64,000 bases of DNA from an uncultured Fibrobacter sp. (lineage in GTDB: Bacteria; Fibrobacterota; Fibrobacteria; Fibrobacterales; Fibrobacteraceae): contig CAKUXP010000003.1 in NCBI GenBank assembly GCA_934700345.1, positions 62,001-126,000 of the forward strand, given 5' to 3'. Every line of letters starts with the position of its first letter. Within the stretch, counting starts at the first letter, position 1. Of this stretch, positions 27,929 through 35,502 are shown one piece after another. A program made the translations under genes and the position numbers. The notes beneath the pieces were generated by a model that was not told the origin of the DNA, did no database searches, and worked only from the letters and a program-made list of their open reading frames with translations.

Positions 27929-28080
27929 GCTTTTTTGAACGAATTTCGGGAAATCTGGTCACGGAAAAAACGCTCCGGCCTCTTTCGTTTTGGGTAAATC
28001 TAAGGACATTTTAACACCTAAAAACCCGTAAAGTTTTATCTTTCCCGTGCAACAAACGTGCAACAGCTGCGGAGGATTCC

Positions 28081-29121
28081 ATGGGAAAGATGCCGACCTA
28101 CACGATAGTCCAGCGGGCGAAGTACCGGGGCGACCAGACCTGGTACCTGAGGACGTGCGAGAACGGAAAGACCTCTTACCGGAGCTTGGGGACGGACAGG
28201 AAGAAGGATGCGCAGGCTTTCCTGGACAGGATGAACGCGCGAAGGTTCATGCCGGATCTTCCCGGAACCGGGGACGCCCGGATGGACGAAATCGTTTCCG
28301 GGTGGCTGGAGAAGATGCGCTCGGAACATGGGGCCTATTCGCCGACCTTCGTCGCCTACAGGTTTCGGATCGCCCATTTCGCGAGATTCTGTTCGGAACG
28401 CAGGATAGAGCGCTATTCCGACATGACCCCTCTCCAGGCGGAGCGGTTTGCGGAATACGTATCGGATCGGGTCGCCCCGAAGACGGCGAGGGAAATCCTC
28501 AAGCTCGCCCGAAACTGCGTTTCGTGGGCGATCGACGCGTACAACCTCCCCGGGCGCGATGTCTTCAGGGGGACGAAAACCCCGAAGGTAAGGAAGACCC
28601 GTGTCGAGTTCTGGACCTGGGAGCAGATCCGTGCCATCCTGTCGAACGCCCCCAATGACGGCGCCCGTGCGCTCTGGGGGCTGATGGCGTATGCGGGGCT
28701 GCGCTGGAGCGAGGCCAGGAACCTGAAGATTGGCGACCTGGGCGGGGACACGCTGACCGTCGTCGAAGGGAAGGGAGGGAAGACGGCCGAACTTCCCGTC
28801 TCTTCCGTCCTCCGTCCGCTTCTTGACGCATCGATTTGCGGGAGGAAGGAAGGGCTTGTCGTCCCGAAAGATGCCGTCCCGATGCGGAGCGACAAGGCGA
28901 TGAAATACCTGCAGAGAGCGGTGGATGCCGCCGGGATTCCCGGCGGTCATGTGTCGCACCACAGGCTACGCCATTCGTTCGCCTCGGAACTCCTGCGCAA
29001 CGGGGTGAATCCCCGCACAGTGCAGGAACTGATGCGGCACTCGTCGATCGACACGCTGTTCGACCATTACGCGCACGTGCTGCGGAGCGACCTGAAGGAC
29101 GCCGTGGAAGGCATCGGCTAG
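28081..29121 (+). CDS. int: Tyrosine recombinase, prophage integrase
   Basis: 346 residues with an N-terminal AP2-like arm-binding region (WYLRTCENGKTSYRSLGTDR), a SAM-like core-binding domain (about 68-165) and a catalytic domain with R208 (AGLRWSEARN), H294 and R297 (HHRLRHSFAS), H320 (LMRHSSIDT) and nucleophile Y330 (FDHYAHV). It would integrate and excise the phage at the adjacent tRNA. GGAGG precedes the ATG. Upstream, CGTGCAACA occurs twice (28047-28062), possibly arm-type or regulatory sites. Confidence 0.95.
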   Translation: MGKMPTYTIVQRAKYRGDQTWYLRTCENGKTSYRSLGTDRKKDAQAFLDRMNARRFMPDLPGTGDARMDEIVSGWLEKMRSEHGAYSPTFVAYRFRIAHFARFCSERRIERYSDMTPLQAERFAEYVSDRVAPKTAREILKLARNCVSWAIDAYNLPGRDVFRGTKTPKVRKTRVEFWTWEQIRAILSNAPNDGARALWGLMAYAGLRWSEARNLKIGDLGGDTLTVVEGKGGKTAELPVSSVLRPLLDASICGRKEGLVVPKDAVPMRSDKAMKYLQRAVDAAGIPGGHVSHHRLRHSFASELLRNGVNPRTVQELMRHSSIDTLFDHYAHVLRSDLKDAVEGIG

Positions 29122-29189
29122 GCTTTCCGCCTTTTTAGGGGTTTTTGGGCGTATTTGGCGGGCCGCTATCCCCTGCGCTTCCCGGGTCG

Positions 29190-29197
29190 TATATTTG
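29190..29197 (+). promoter_or_regulatory. TATATTTG box directly before DUF2213 gene
   Basis: A perfect TATATTTG ends five bases before the ATG at 29203, so the late head operon could start with a leaderless or very short-leader transcript. Confidence 0.5.
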
Positions 29198-29202
29198 TGG
29201 GG

Positions 29203-30330
29203 ATGAAAACCAAGACGAGGGACTATTCTGAATTTCCGGTACAGGCGCTCCGGCGCACTCCGGAGGGCTACCTGACGGGGCGCGTGCGCGCGACCTGCTC
29301 TGGCGTGTTCCCGTACCTGGCCGACGGGGGGCGGACGGTGAACCGGCTCCGCCCTGATGCGGAGGTCGGTGACGCGGAATCGGTCCGCTCGCTGAACTCG
29401 AAGCCGGTGACGCTCCGGCACCCTGACGAGGACGTGACCCCGGACAACGCGAAGAGGCTGCAGGTGGGGTTCACGGGGACGGACGCGGAATGGGACGGCT
29501 CCTACGTCTCCGTCACGGTGACGGTGACCGACCGGGACGCGATAGCGGCGATAGAGGGCGGCGAGGTGGCCGCGCTCTCCTGCGGCTACAGCGCGGACCT
29601 TTCGTCGGACACGGGCAACTGGCGCGGGAGCGCCTACGACGAGGTGATGTCCGGCATCCGCTACAACCACCTGGCCCTAGTGAAGGCGGGTCGTGCGGGC
29701 GACGGCGTGACGTTCAGGGCGGGCGACTGCGCCCTCGGGGAGAAAATTTTCAACAAGGACAGCAACCCCGGCGGGAAGCCGGAGGGGGGACAGATGAAGA
29801 CGATGGTAATCGACGGCGTGCAGTGCCAGGCCGACGAGGCGGTGGTCGCCCGAGTCCAGGAGCTCGAGAAGGGGCTGAAGGACGCGCGGGACGAAATCGC
29901 GGAATCCAAAAAGGGACTCGACCGCGTGACGGCGGAACGGGACGCGGCGCTCGCCGAGAACGGGAAGCTCAAGGAGGCCCAGGTCTCCGACGCGGAGATC
30001 GCGCGTCTCGCGGACGAGAGGATCGCTCTCGTCGAAAAGGCTCGCTCGCTCGGCTGCGACTGCAAGGCGCAGGACTCGGCGGATTCCATCCGCCGTGCGG
30101 TCATCGCGAAGGCGTTCGACGGCATGGACCTCGAAGGGAAGAGCGCCGACTACGTGTCGGCGATGTACGACGCGGCGGTGGCGTCGCTCGGGAAGTCCGG
30201 GAAGCCGGAAGCCAAGGGTTCGCCCCTCGCGCCCGACTGGTCGCATCTGGGCGACGGCGCGGACTGCGACCCGGAAGCCGCCTACCGCAAGATGTGCGAA
30301 GGCATCAACGGAAAGAAGAAGGAGGGCTAG
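29203..30330 (+). CDS. DUF2213-type phage capsid protease/scaffold protein
   Basis: A 375-residue protein. Residues about 10-180 match DUF2213 (VQALRRTPEGYLTGRVRAT, VTLRHPDEDVTPDNAK, AIEGGEVAALSCGYSA, SGIRYNHLALV), a family found beside capsid genes and thought to act as prohead protease. The rest is a long charged coiled coil (about 215-270, LEKGLKDARDEIAESKKGLD), as expected for an internal scaffold. So one chain may provide protease and scaffold. The ATG at 29203 was chosen because conservation starts there. Confidence 0.8.
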   Translation: MKTKTRDYSEFPVQALRRTPEGYLTGRVRATCSGVFPYLADGGRTVNRLRPDAEVGDAESVRSLNSKPVTLRHPDEDVTPDNAKRLQVGFTGTDAEWDGSYVSVTVTVTDRDAIAAIEGGEVAALSCGYSADLSSDTGNWRGSAYDEVMSGIRYNHLALVKAGRAGDGVTFRAGDCALGEKIFNKDSNPGGKPEGGQMKTMVIDGVQCQADEAVVARVQELEKGLKDARDEIAESKKGLDRVTAERDAALAENGKLKEAQVSDAEIARLADERIALVEKARSLGCDCKAQDSADSIRRAVIAKAFDGMDLEGKSADYVSAMYDAAVASLGKSGKPEAKGSPLAPDWSHLGDGADCDPEAAYRKMCEGINGKKKEG

Positions 30331-30333
30331 GAC

Positions 30334-30765
30334 ATGGCCGACAACTCTACACTGGGACGCCCTGGACTGCTGTTCCCGTTCGTGAACCACTCGGTCGAGA
30401 CCGGGATCATCCAGGAGGACGTGGACTCGGAGGGCGGATTCGCGCTCTGGGGCAAGAAGGGCGAGCCGGGCAAGGTCTACGCGACGAAGCCGGCGAGCGA
30501 CGGGATCCTGCTCGGCATCTGCCAGCGGACGACAATCTGCGACGGGTATTCGGAAGGCGACGCGGTGAACGTCGTGAAGAAGGGGCGCGTCTGGGTCAAG
30601 GTGAAGGGCGAGGTTCTCGCCGGACAGGCGGCTAACATCGACGACAACACGGGCCTGCCGACCTCGGCGGCGTCATCTGAAAAGGCGACGGTGACCGCCA
30701 TCGGCGGCGGCGTCTTCAAGTCCAACGCGGCGGACGGCGCGCTCGCCGAGCTGGAAATCGCATAA
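30334..30765 (+). CDS. Capsid cement/decoration protein (DUF2190-like)
   Basis: 143 residues, beta-rich, lying between the scaffold/protease and major capsid genes where decoration proteins sit. The segment GYSEGDAVNVVKKGRVWVKVKG and the final beta-strand pair resemble structural cement proteins of the DUF2190/Gp24 type. It starts 4 bases after the previous gene. Confidence 0.65.
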   Translation: MADNSTLGRPGLLFPFVNHSVETGIIQEDVDSEGGFALWGKKGEPGKVYATKPASDGILLGICQRTTICDGYSEGDAVNVVKKGRVWVKVKGEVLAGQAANIDDNTGLPTSAASSEKATVTAIGGGVFKSNAADGALAELEIA

Positions 30766-30778
30766 GGAGAAATTGAAT

Positions 30779-31696
30779 ATGGCATTCAAGGATTCGGAAC
30801 TCGTCAGGCTGAAGAGCCTGTTCAACCAGATTGCGACCGAGACCTACGGTCTCGAACGCGAGGCGCTCGACGCGACGAAGTTCATCCCGGCGCAGGGCGG
30901 TGTCGGCCAGTGGGCCGGCTCGTGGACCTACAAGGTGCTCTCGGAATTCGGCGTTGCGAAGTTCATCAGCGACTACGCGGAAGACCTGCCCCCGGTGAGC
31001 CGGGCGCTGGAACTGCGCACCGTGCTCATCCGCACGATTGCCGACAGCTACGGCTACAGCGAGGCGGAACTGATGACGTGGCTCGCCGCGGGCGTGGACG
31101 TCTCGCGCGACGACGCGGAGACCGCGCGCCGCAAGATCGACGAGAAGGTGGACGAGGTCCTCCTCCTCGGGGACAAGTCCGTGGACGTCGAGGGGCTTTT
31201 CAACAACTCGAACGTGAGCGTGGCGACCATCGAGGCTGGCGCCACATCCTCCGCGACCGCCTGGAGCGGCAAGACGGTGGACGAGATCGTCAAGGACGTG
31301 CAGGCGCTCGTGGACGCGGTCTACAAGGGCTCGAAGAACACGGTGAAGGGCGACACCCTGATCCTCCCTCACGCGGCGTTCGCCCACGTCTCGACGACCC
31401 GCGTCGGCGCGACGGACAGCCGTACGATCCTCGAGCACCTGAAGGCGGTCTTCGCGGCGCAGGGTATCGCGAACTGGTACGAGTCGGCGAAGCTCGACAC
31501 GGCCGGCGCGTCGGGCAAGACCCGCGCGGTCCTGTACCGCAAGGCGCCGAACGTCGTCGCCTACGTGCTCCCGGTCCCGTTCCGCCAGAAGGAGGCGCAG
31601 GAATGCGCGCTGCACTACAAGGTGCCGTGCTACGCGCGGATCGGCGGAACCGTAATCAAGAACATCAAGGGCGTCGTCTACGCGGACGGCGTGTAG
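30779..31696 (+). CDS. Major capsid protein (DUF2184-like)
   Basis: 305 residues starting MAFKDSELVRLK with AAGGAGAAAT upstream. Segments ALDATKFIPAQGGVGQWAGS, TRVGATDSRTILEHLKA and the C-terminal VPCYARIGGTVIKNIKGVVY fit HK97-fold capsid proteins annotated DUF2184, and order after DUF2213 and the cement protein supports this. It forms the icosahedral shell. Confidence 0.8.
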   Translation: MAFKDSELVRLKSLFNQIATETYGLEREALDATKFIPAQGGVGQWAGSWTYKVLSEFGVAKFISDYAEDLPPVSRALELRTVLIRTIADSYGYSEAELMTWLAAGVDVSRDDAETARRKIDEKVDEVLLLGDKSVDVEGLFNNSNVSVATIEAGATSSATAWSGKTVDEIVKDVQALVDAVYKGSKNTVKGDTLILPHAAFAHVSTTRVGATDSRTILEHLKAVFAAQGIANWYESAKLDTAGASGKTRAVLYRKAPNVVAYVLPVPFRQKEAQECALHYKVPCYARIGGTVIKNIKGVVYADGV

Positions 31697-31708
31697 CCTT
31701 CACTCTCC

Positions 31709-31760
31709 GGTGGAGCGTCCGTCCGAAGGGGCGGGCGCATGCCGGATTTTTTTTTGCCGG
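31709..31760 (+). terminator. Possible attenuator/terminator after the capsid gene
   Basis: GCGTCCG and CGGGCGC can pair around TCCGAAGGGG, followed about 8 bases later by a run of nine T. Genes downstream continue on the same strand, so it may reduce rather than stop transcription. Confidence 0.4.
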
Positions 31761-31771
31761 AGAAAACGCAA

Positions 31772-32104
31772 ATGATAGTCATCAACAACACCCGCCACGC
31801 GGTGATCGCCGGGAACGACATCCTGCTTCCCGGCAGCAACACGGTGGCGAGACTCGACACGGGACGCTACCCGCTTCTCGCCGACATGGTGGAACGCGGC
31901 GACCTCTCCGTCACGGAGAAGCCGACGGAAAGCCAGGCGGTGGAGGCGCTCCGCAAGGCGAACACGCAGAAGGCGGTGGACGCCATCCTTTCGGAGACGA
32001 AGGGGACGGTGCGCGTACGCAAGGCCGCGGCGGAACGGAAGTCCTACCTCGACGGGTTCGACGCGGAAGTCCGCGCCGCCCGCGTGGACGGGGAAAAGGG
32101 CTAG
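31772..32104 (+). CDS. Hypothetical phage head/neck protein
   Basis: 110 residues starting MIVINNTRHAVIAGND. The N-terminal half is short beta strands (LLPGSNTVARLDTGRYPLL), the C-terminal half a charged helix (EALRKANTQKAVDAIL). No family recognised. Its place between capsid and the DUF4054 gene suggests a virion or assembly role. The ATG at 31772 is preferred to one at 31739 that lies inside the hairpin region. Confidence 0.65.
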   Translation: MIVINNTRHAVIAGNDILLPGSNTVARLDTGRYPLLADMVERGDLSVTEKPTESQAVEALRKANTQKAVDAILSETKGTVRVRKAAAERKSYLDGFDAEVRAARVDGEKG

Positions 32105-32105
32105 C

Positions 32106-32516
32106 GTGCAGGGTCTGAGCGACAGCGAACGAGAGGAACTCGCGGGCTACCTCGCGCCGGAGACGGCGACGAGCGCCCGCCTCGACGCATGGACCAGGAT
32201 GGCGATGTTCCGCGCGAGCCGCGCCGTCTTCGGCAAGGCGTATGTCTACGCTCTCTCGCTCCTCGTGTCGCACCGCGCTGCGCTGGAATCGAGGGGAAGC
32301 GACGGGGCGGCGGGTCCGGTGTCCTCCGTGAGGGAGGGCGACCTGTCCGTTTCGTACGGGTCTTCCGGGAACGCTTCGGACGGCGACCTGTCCTCGACGT
32401 CATACGGGCAGGAGTACCTGTCGCTGCTCAGGCAGTACAGGCCTAAGCCGGGACTGACCGGCGGGACACGTATTTGCGGAGGATGCGGTGGCGACACTGT
32501 TCAATCGCTTTTTTGA
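32106..32516 (+). CDS. DUF4054-type head-tail connector protein
   Basis: 136 residues with a GTG start one base after the previous stop. SARLDAWTRMAMFRASRAVFG, LSLLVSHRAAL and GDLSVSYG ... SYGQEYLSLLRQY match DUF4054 proteins, adaptor subunits that sit under the portal in contractile-tailed phages. Overlaps the next gene by 29 bases. Confidence 0.75.
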   Translation: MQGLSDSEREELAGYLAPETATSARLDAWTRMAMFRASRAVFGKAYVYALSLLVSHRAALESRGSDGAAGPVSSVREGDLSVSYGSSGNASDGDLSSTSYGQEYLSLLRQYRPKPGLTGGTRICGGCGGDTVQSLF

Positions 32517-32856
32517 GGCGGTGACGGAATCCGCCCCGTCCTACGCCCCTGACGGCTCGTACGTCCCGGGGACGTTCTCGGTACGGAAGGTCCGTGGGAC
32601 GGTGCAGCCGCTCTCGGGCATGGAGACGGTCCCCGCCGTGGCGGCATCCCGAAACACGGGGACGGCCAAGGTGTATTCATCCGAGCGCCTGGAGTTCCGG
32701 CGCGAGGGGGAAAAGTCGGGCCGCGGCTACGTCAGGCTCGGGGGAGCGCTATACGAGCTCATGGACGAGCTTCCGAACCAAAACGGCCTCGTCGAACACT
32801 GGAAATACGTCGCCTGCCTGGTCCCGCCCTCGCAGGTTCCGGAGGCGCTGGGATGA
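32488..32856 (+). CDS. Phage head completion/neck protein
   Basis: 122 residues, GTG start with GGAGG six bases upstream, inside the end of the DUF4054 gene. Beta-rich sequence including RGYVRLGGALYELMDELPNQNG, typical of head-closure proteins where an RYxx-like strand pair precedes a short helix. Assigned by content and order only. Confidence 0.6.
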   Translation: MATLFNRFFEAVTESAPSYAPDGSYVPGTFSVRKVRGTVQPLSGMETVPAVAASRNTGTAKVYSSERLEFRREGEKSGRGYVRLGGALYELMDELPNQNGLVEHWKYVACLVPPSQVPEALG

Positions 32857-33329
32857 GGACGGACGGGATAAAGGGCGCGGTCTGCTCGTTCTTCAACGGG
32901 CTCGAAAAATTTTCGGGCTGCCCGTTCGTCAAGTCGCCCGTGAACGCCGCCGCTCCGGTCGGTACCTACATCGCCGTCCGCGTCGAGGGCGTGGAGCAGG
33001 ACGGCTCTATGATGGAGCCGCCGCCGGGCGATGGGGCGGCATTCGCCTTCCAGCAGGTGGCCACGGTCTCGCTTGTCGAGGTCGAGGGCGACGGCGACTT
33101 CCTGCGCATGGCGCGGGACGCCATCCAGACGCGGGACTTCCGGGAGGCCGCGGCCAAGGCCGGGTTCACCGTCTGGGACTGGACCCCGATAGTCCCTGTC
33201 GATACGTTCGACGGGGAGTTCGTCGTCAGGCAATGGAGATTCACTTTCACCGCGAACTTCGCGGACACATTCACGGCGGACGTCCCGGCTATCCGGAGCG
33301 TCGAGCCGATAACCCTAAAGGGAGGATAG
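32853..33329 (+). CDS. Phage neck terminator protein (LIC_12616-like)
   Basis: 158 residues overlapping the previous gene by 4 bases (ATGA). FQQVATVSLVEVEGDGDFLR, ARDAIQTRDFREAAAKAG and the final RQWRFTFTANFADTF fit the neck-terminator family that caps the contractile tail and joins it to the head. Precedes the sheath gene as in related phages. Confidence 0.7.
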   Translation: MRTDGIKGAVCSFFNGLEKFSGCPFVKSPVNAAAPVGTYIAVRVEGVEQDGSMMEPPPGDGAAFAFQQVATVSLVEVEGDGDFLRMARDAIQTRDFREAAAKAGFTVWDWTPIVPVDTFDGEFVVRQWRFTFTANFADTFTADVPAIRSVEPITLKGG

Positions 33330-33333
33330 GCCG

Positions 33334-34374
33334 ATGGCGCAGATTATCGACCAGATTGTCAAGGTAAGCATCCAGGATTCTGTCTCCGGCGTGACGACGA
33401 CCGACGTGAACACGGTCGCGCTTGTCGGGACTTCGGACGAATCCGGGGCCTCTGCCCAGGAAATCGCGTCCGCGGAAGGCGCGGAAACGGCGTTCGGCAA
33501 GGATTCGCAGCTGGCTTCGATGGCTCGGGCGTTCTTCGCCCAGGATTCGCAGCCGTCGCGGGCGGTCTGCGTCCCGGCGGGGAGCGACGCGCTCGCCTCC
33601 GCCAAGGCCGCCGCGAAGGCGTTCGGCTTCTACCATGTCTGCCTTTCGACGGGTGACGCGGAAGTTTCCGCGGAGACGCTCGCCGGCTGGCAGGAATGGC
33701 TCGCCGACGCGAAGAAGGTGCTCCACGCGCAGGTTTCGCCGGAAAAGGCGGACGCGCTGAAGTCGCACGGCAACGACCGCGTCGCTGTCTACGTGCATGC
33801 GGAGACGCATGGAACGGGCAAGGAACACCTGCACGTCGCGATAGTTGCTCTTCGCTGCGCGGCGGATTCCGCGCGCGGGACGTTCGCGCACAAGACATGC
33901 AAGGGGGTGACGGCGGACAGCTACACCGCCGAGGAATACGCGGCGATGACGGACGCCGGGCTCAACGTCTATTCGACGGTGGCCGGCGAGGCGCGCCTCT
34001 TCATGGGGACGACCGGGAGCGCGACCGACTTCATCGACCAGGCGATCAAGGACGACTGGATCCGCTTTAACGTCCAGAGCCGCATCTTCCGCCTCCTCGG
34101 CGAGGCGAACGACGGGCACGGCGTGAACTACGACGACGCGGGAATCGGGGCGGTGGCCGCCGCCGTCCTGAACGTGCTCAACGTCGCCGCCGACACGGAC
34201 CACCAGTACGTCATGGATGGTTCCGCCTCCGTGGACTACAGGCCGTATTCCTACCTCAAGGAAAACTACGCGGAGGACGTGCAGAAGCGCAACCTTCCGC
34301 TCGTATCGGGCAGGTACGCCCGGATGAACTCTATCCACACCGTCCGGCAGGTCACCCTGCAGGTCACACTCTAG
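33334..34374 (+). CDS. Tail sheath protein (DUF3383-like)
   Basis: 346 residues. N-terminal MAQIIDQIVKVSIQDSVSG, middle KSHGNDRVAVYVHAETHG and C-terminal YLKENYAEDVQKRNLPLVSGR match DUF3383 contractile sheath proteins. It marks the phage as a myovirus-type. The tail tube gene follows 12 bases later. Confidence 0.8.
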   Translation: MAQIIDQIVKVSIQDSVSGVTTTDVNTVALVGTSDESGASAQEIASAEGAETAFGKDSQLASMARAFFAQDSQPSRAVCVPAGSDALASAKAAAKAFGFYHVCLSTGDAEVSAETLAGWQEWLADAKKVLHAQVSPEKADALKSHGNDRVAVYVHAETHGTGKEHLHVAIVALRCAADSARGTFAHKTCKGVTADSYTAEEYAAMTDAGLNVYSTVAGEARLFMGTTGSATDFIDQAIKDDWIRFNVQSRIFRLLGEANDGHGVNYDDAGIGAVAAAVLNVLNVAADTDHQYVMDGSASVDYRPYSYLKENYAEDVQKRNLPLVSGRYARMNSIHTVRQVTLQVTL

Positions 34375-34386
34375 GGAGGTTTCAAC

Positions 34387-34800
34387 ATGTCGATGCTCGG
34401 AACATACGACCATACAAAGGTGAACATCTCGCTCAACGGGATAGCCCTGACGGACTTCAACGGCGACGTGACCATCGAGAAGGAAGGCGACGACTTCGAG
34501 ACCGTCGAGGGATCGAACGGCGCGGTGGAACGCTCGCGCATGAACCGGAGCCTCTACACGGTGACGATCCCGTTCATGCAGACGTCGAAGCAGCTCAACG
34601 CCGTCGAGGCGCTCCGCGTGGCGGACGTCGGGACCGGCGCGGGACCGTTCCCGTTCGCGGTCACGGACCTCAACGGCGCCTACGTGCTGATGGGCCAGGC
34701 GTGGATCCGCAGCATGGGGACGGCGACGAAGGGCCGCGCGGCGACGGCGCGCTCGGTGACCCTTTCCGTCAAGGCGGAACTCGCGTTCGAGGGGGCGTAA
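34387..34800 (+). CDS. Tail tube protein (DUF3277-like)
   Basis: 137 residues. LGTYDHTKVNISLNGIALTD, FNGDVTIEKEGDDFETVEG, NRSLYTVTIPFMQTSKQLNA and the glycine-rich middle match DUF3277 tube proteins that polymerise inside the sheath. GGGAGG precedes the ATG. Confidence 0.85.
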   Translation: MSMLGTYDHTKVNISLNGIALTDFNGDVTIEKEGDDFETVEGSNGAVERSRMNRSLYTVTIPFMQTSKQLNAVEALRVADVGTGAGPFPFAVTDLNGAYVLMGQAWIRSMGTATKGRAATARSVTLSVKAELAFEGA

Positions 34801-34803
34801 AAA

Positions 34804-35226
34804 ATGCTCGAACCCGTAAACTTCGACATGGGCGGCGAGAGCTACCAGCTTCTCCCGCACACGGGCTTCCAGGCGCTGGACCTGGACCGCAAGGTTTCCG
34901 CCCTCTTTGGCCGCCTCGCCTCCCGGGTCCAGGCGGAAGCCGAACCTGGGACGCCCGCGTTCTCCGCGGCCTTCTTCGCCGCGCTCGGCGAGGCGCTGGA
35001 GGCGTACACGCCGTCCGAATACCGTTGGCTCGTCGAGACCACGCTTTCCCGAGTCACGGTGACGACGCCCGGGAAGAAGAACATCTCGCTTTCCACGGCG
35101 GACGTCGCGGCGGAGCACTTTGCCGGACGCTACGCGGAACTTTACAATGTGCTGTTCAGGGTTTGGGAACTGGACCGGCTTTCCCCTTTCGGGGCGGCCC
35201 GGGAGGCGGAAGCGGCTGGGAACTGA
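34804..35226 (+). CDS. Tail assembly chaperone, short form
   Basis: 140 residues (MLEPVNFDMGGESYQLLPHT). It has the size, acidity and place (between tube and tape measure) of the gpG-like chaperone that coats the tape measure during tail assembly. The zero-frame ends at 35226, while a C_CCT_TTC slippery heptamer at 35184-35190 lets some ribosomes enter the -1 frame. Confidence 0.8.
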   Translation: MLEPVNFDMGGESYQLLPHTGFQALDLDRKVSALFGRLASRVQAEAEPGTPAFSAAFFAALGEALEAYTPSEYRWLVETTLSRVTVTTPGKKNISLSTADVAAEHFAGRYAELYNVLFRVWELDRLSPFGAAREAEAAGN

Positions 35227-35501
35227 ACCCGTCGAACCCGGTTGTCGCGGCGTTCACGTCGGAAGAGGAATCGGACGGCGCGCGCATGGGCGACATCGGG
35301 ACGCTTTCCGGGAGCGCGCTAGACTACGCGCCCGCATGGGCTCTCGCCGACAGGGGAATCCCGCTTTCCGACATCGAGGCCGAGTGGACCTTCGACCGGA
35401 TGGCTGCGTTCTCAGACTACGCGAGGATGAAGTCCGACTACCGGAGCGCATGGACGGAGTTCTACCGCAGGCAGGCAGAAAGCCGCCGAAAGGGAGGATG
35501 A
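34804..35501 (+). CDS. Tail assembly chaperone, -1 frameshift fusion form
   Basis: After slippage at 35184-35190 the -1 frame gives 103 further residues to 35501, for 232 in total, like gpGT of lambda. The added part (PSNPVVAAFTSEEE, SDIEAEWTFDRMAAFSDYARM) lacks its own good start and ribosome-binding site, and its frame is open exactly from the heptamer region. The tape measure starts one base after its stop. The join is inferred from sequence, not observed. Confidence 0.75.
35184..35190 (+). promoter_or_regulatory. Programmed -1 frameshift site CCCTTTC
   Basis: In the chaperone frame the codons read (TC)C CCT TTC, the canonical X XXY YYZ pattern. Downstream is a strongly structured GC-rich stretch (GGGGCGGCCCGGGAGGC), a plausible stimulator. 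Confidence 0.75.
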
Positions 35502-35502
35502 C

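Noticed and set aside
33289..35118. 609-codon frame antisense to sheath and tube genes
   Set aside because: Arg-rich shadow frame typical of GC-rich DNA, while the plus strand encodes clear phage proteins.
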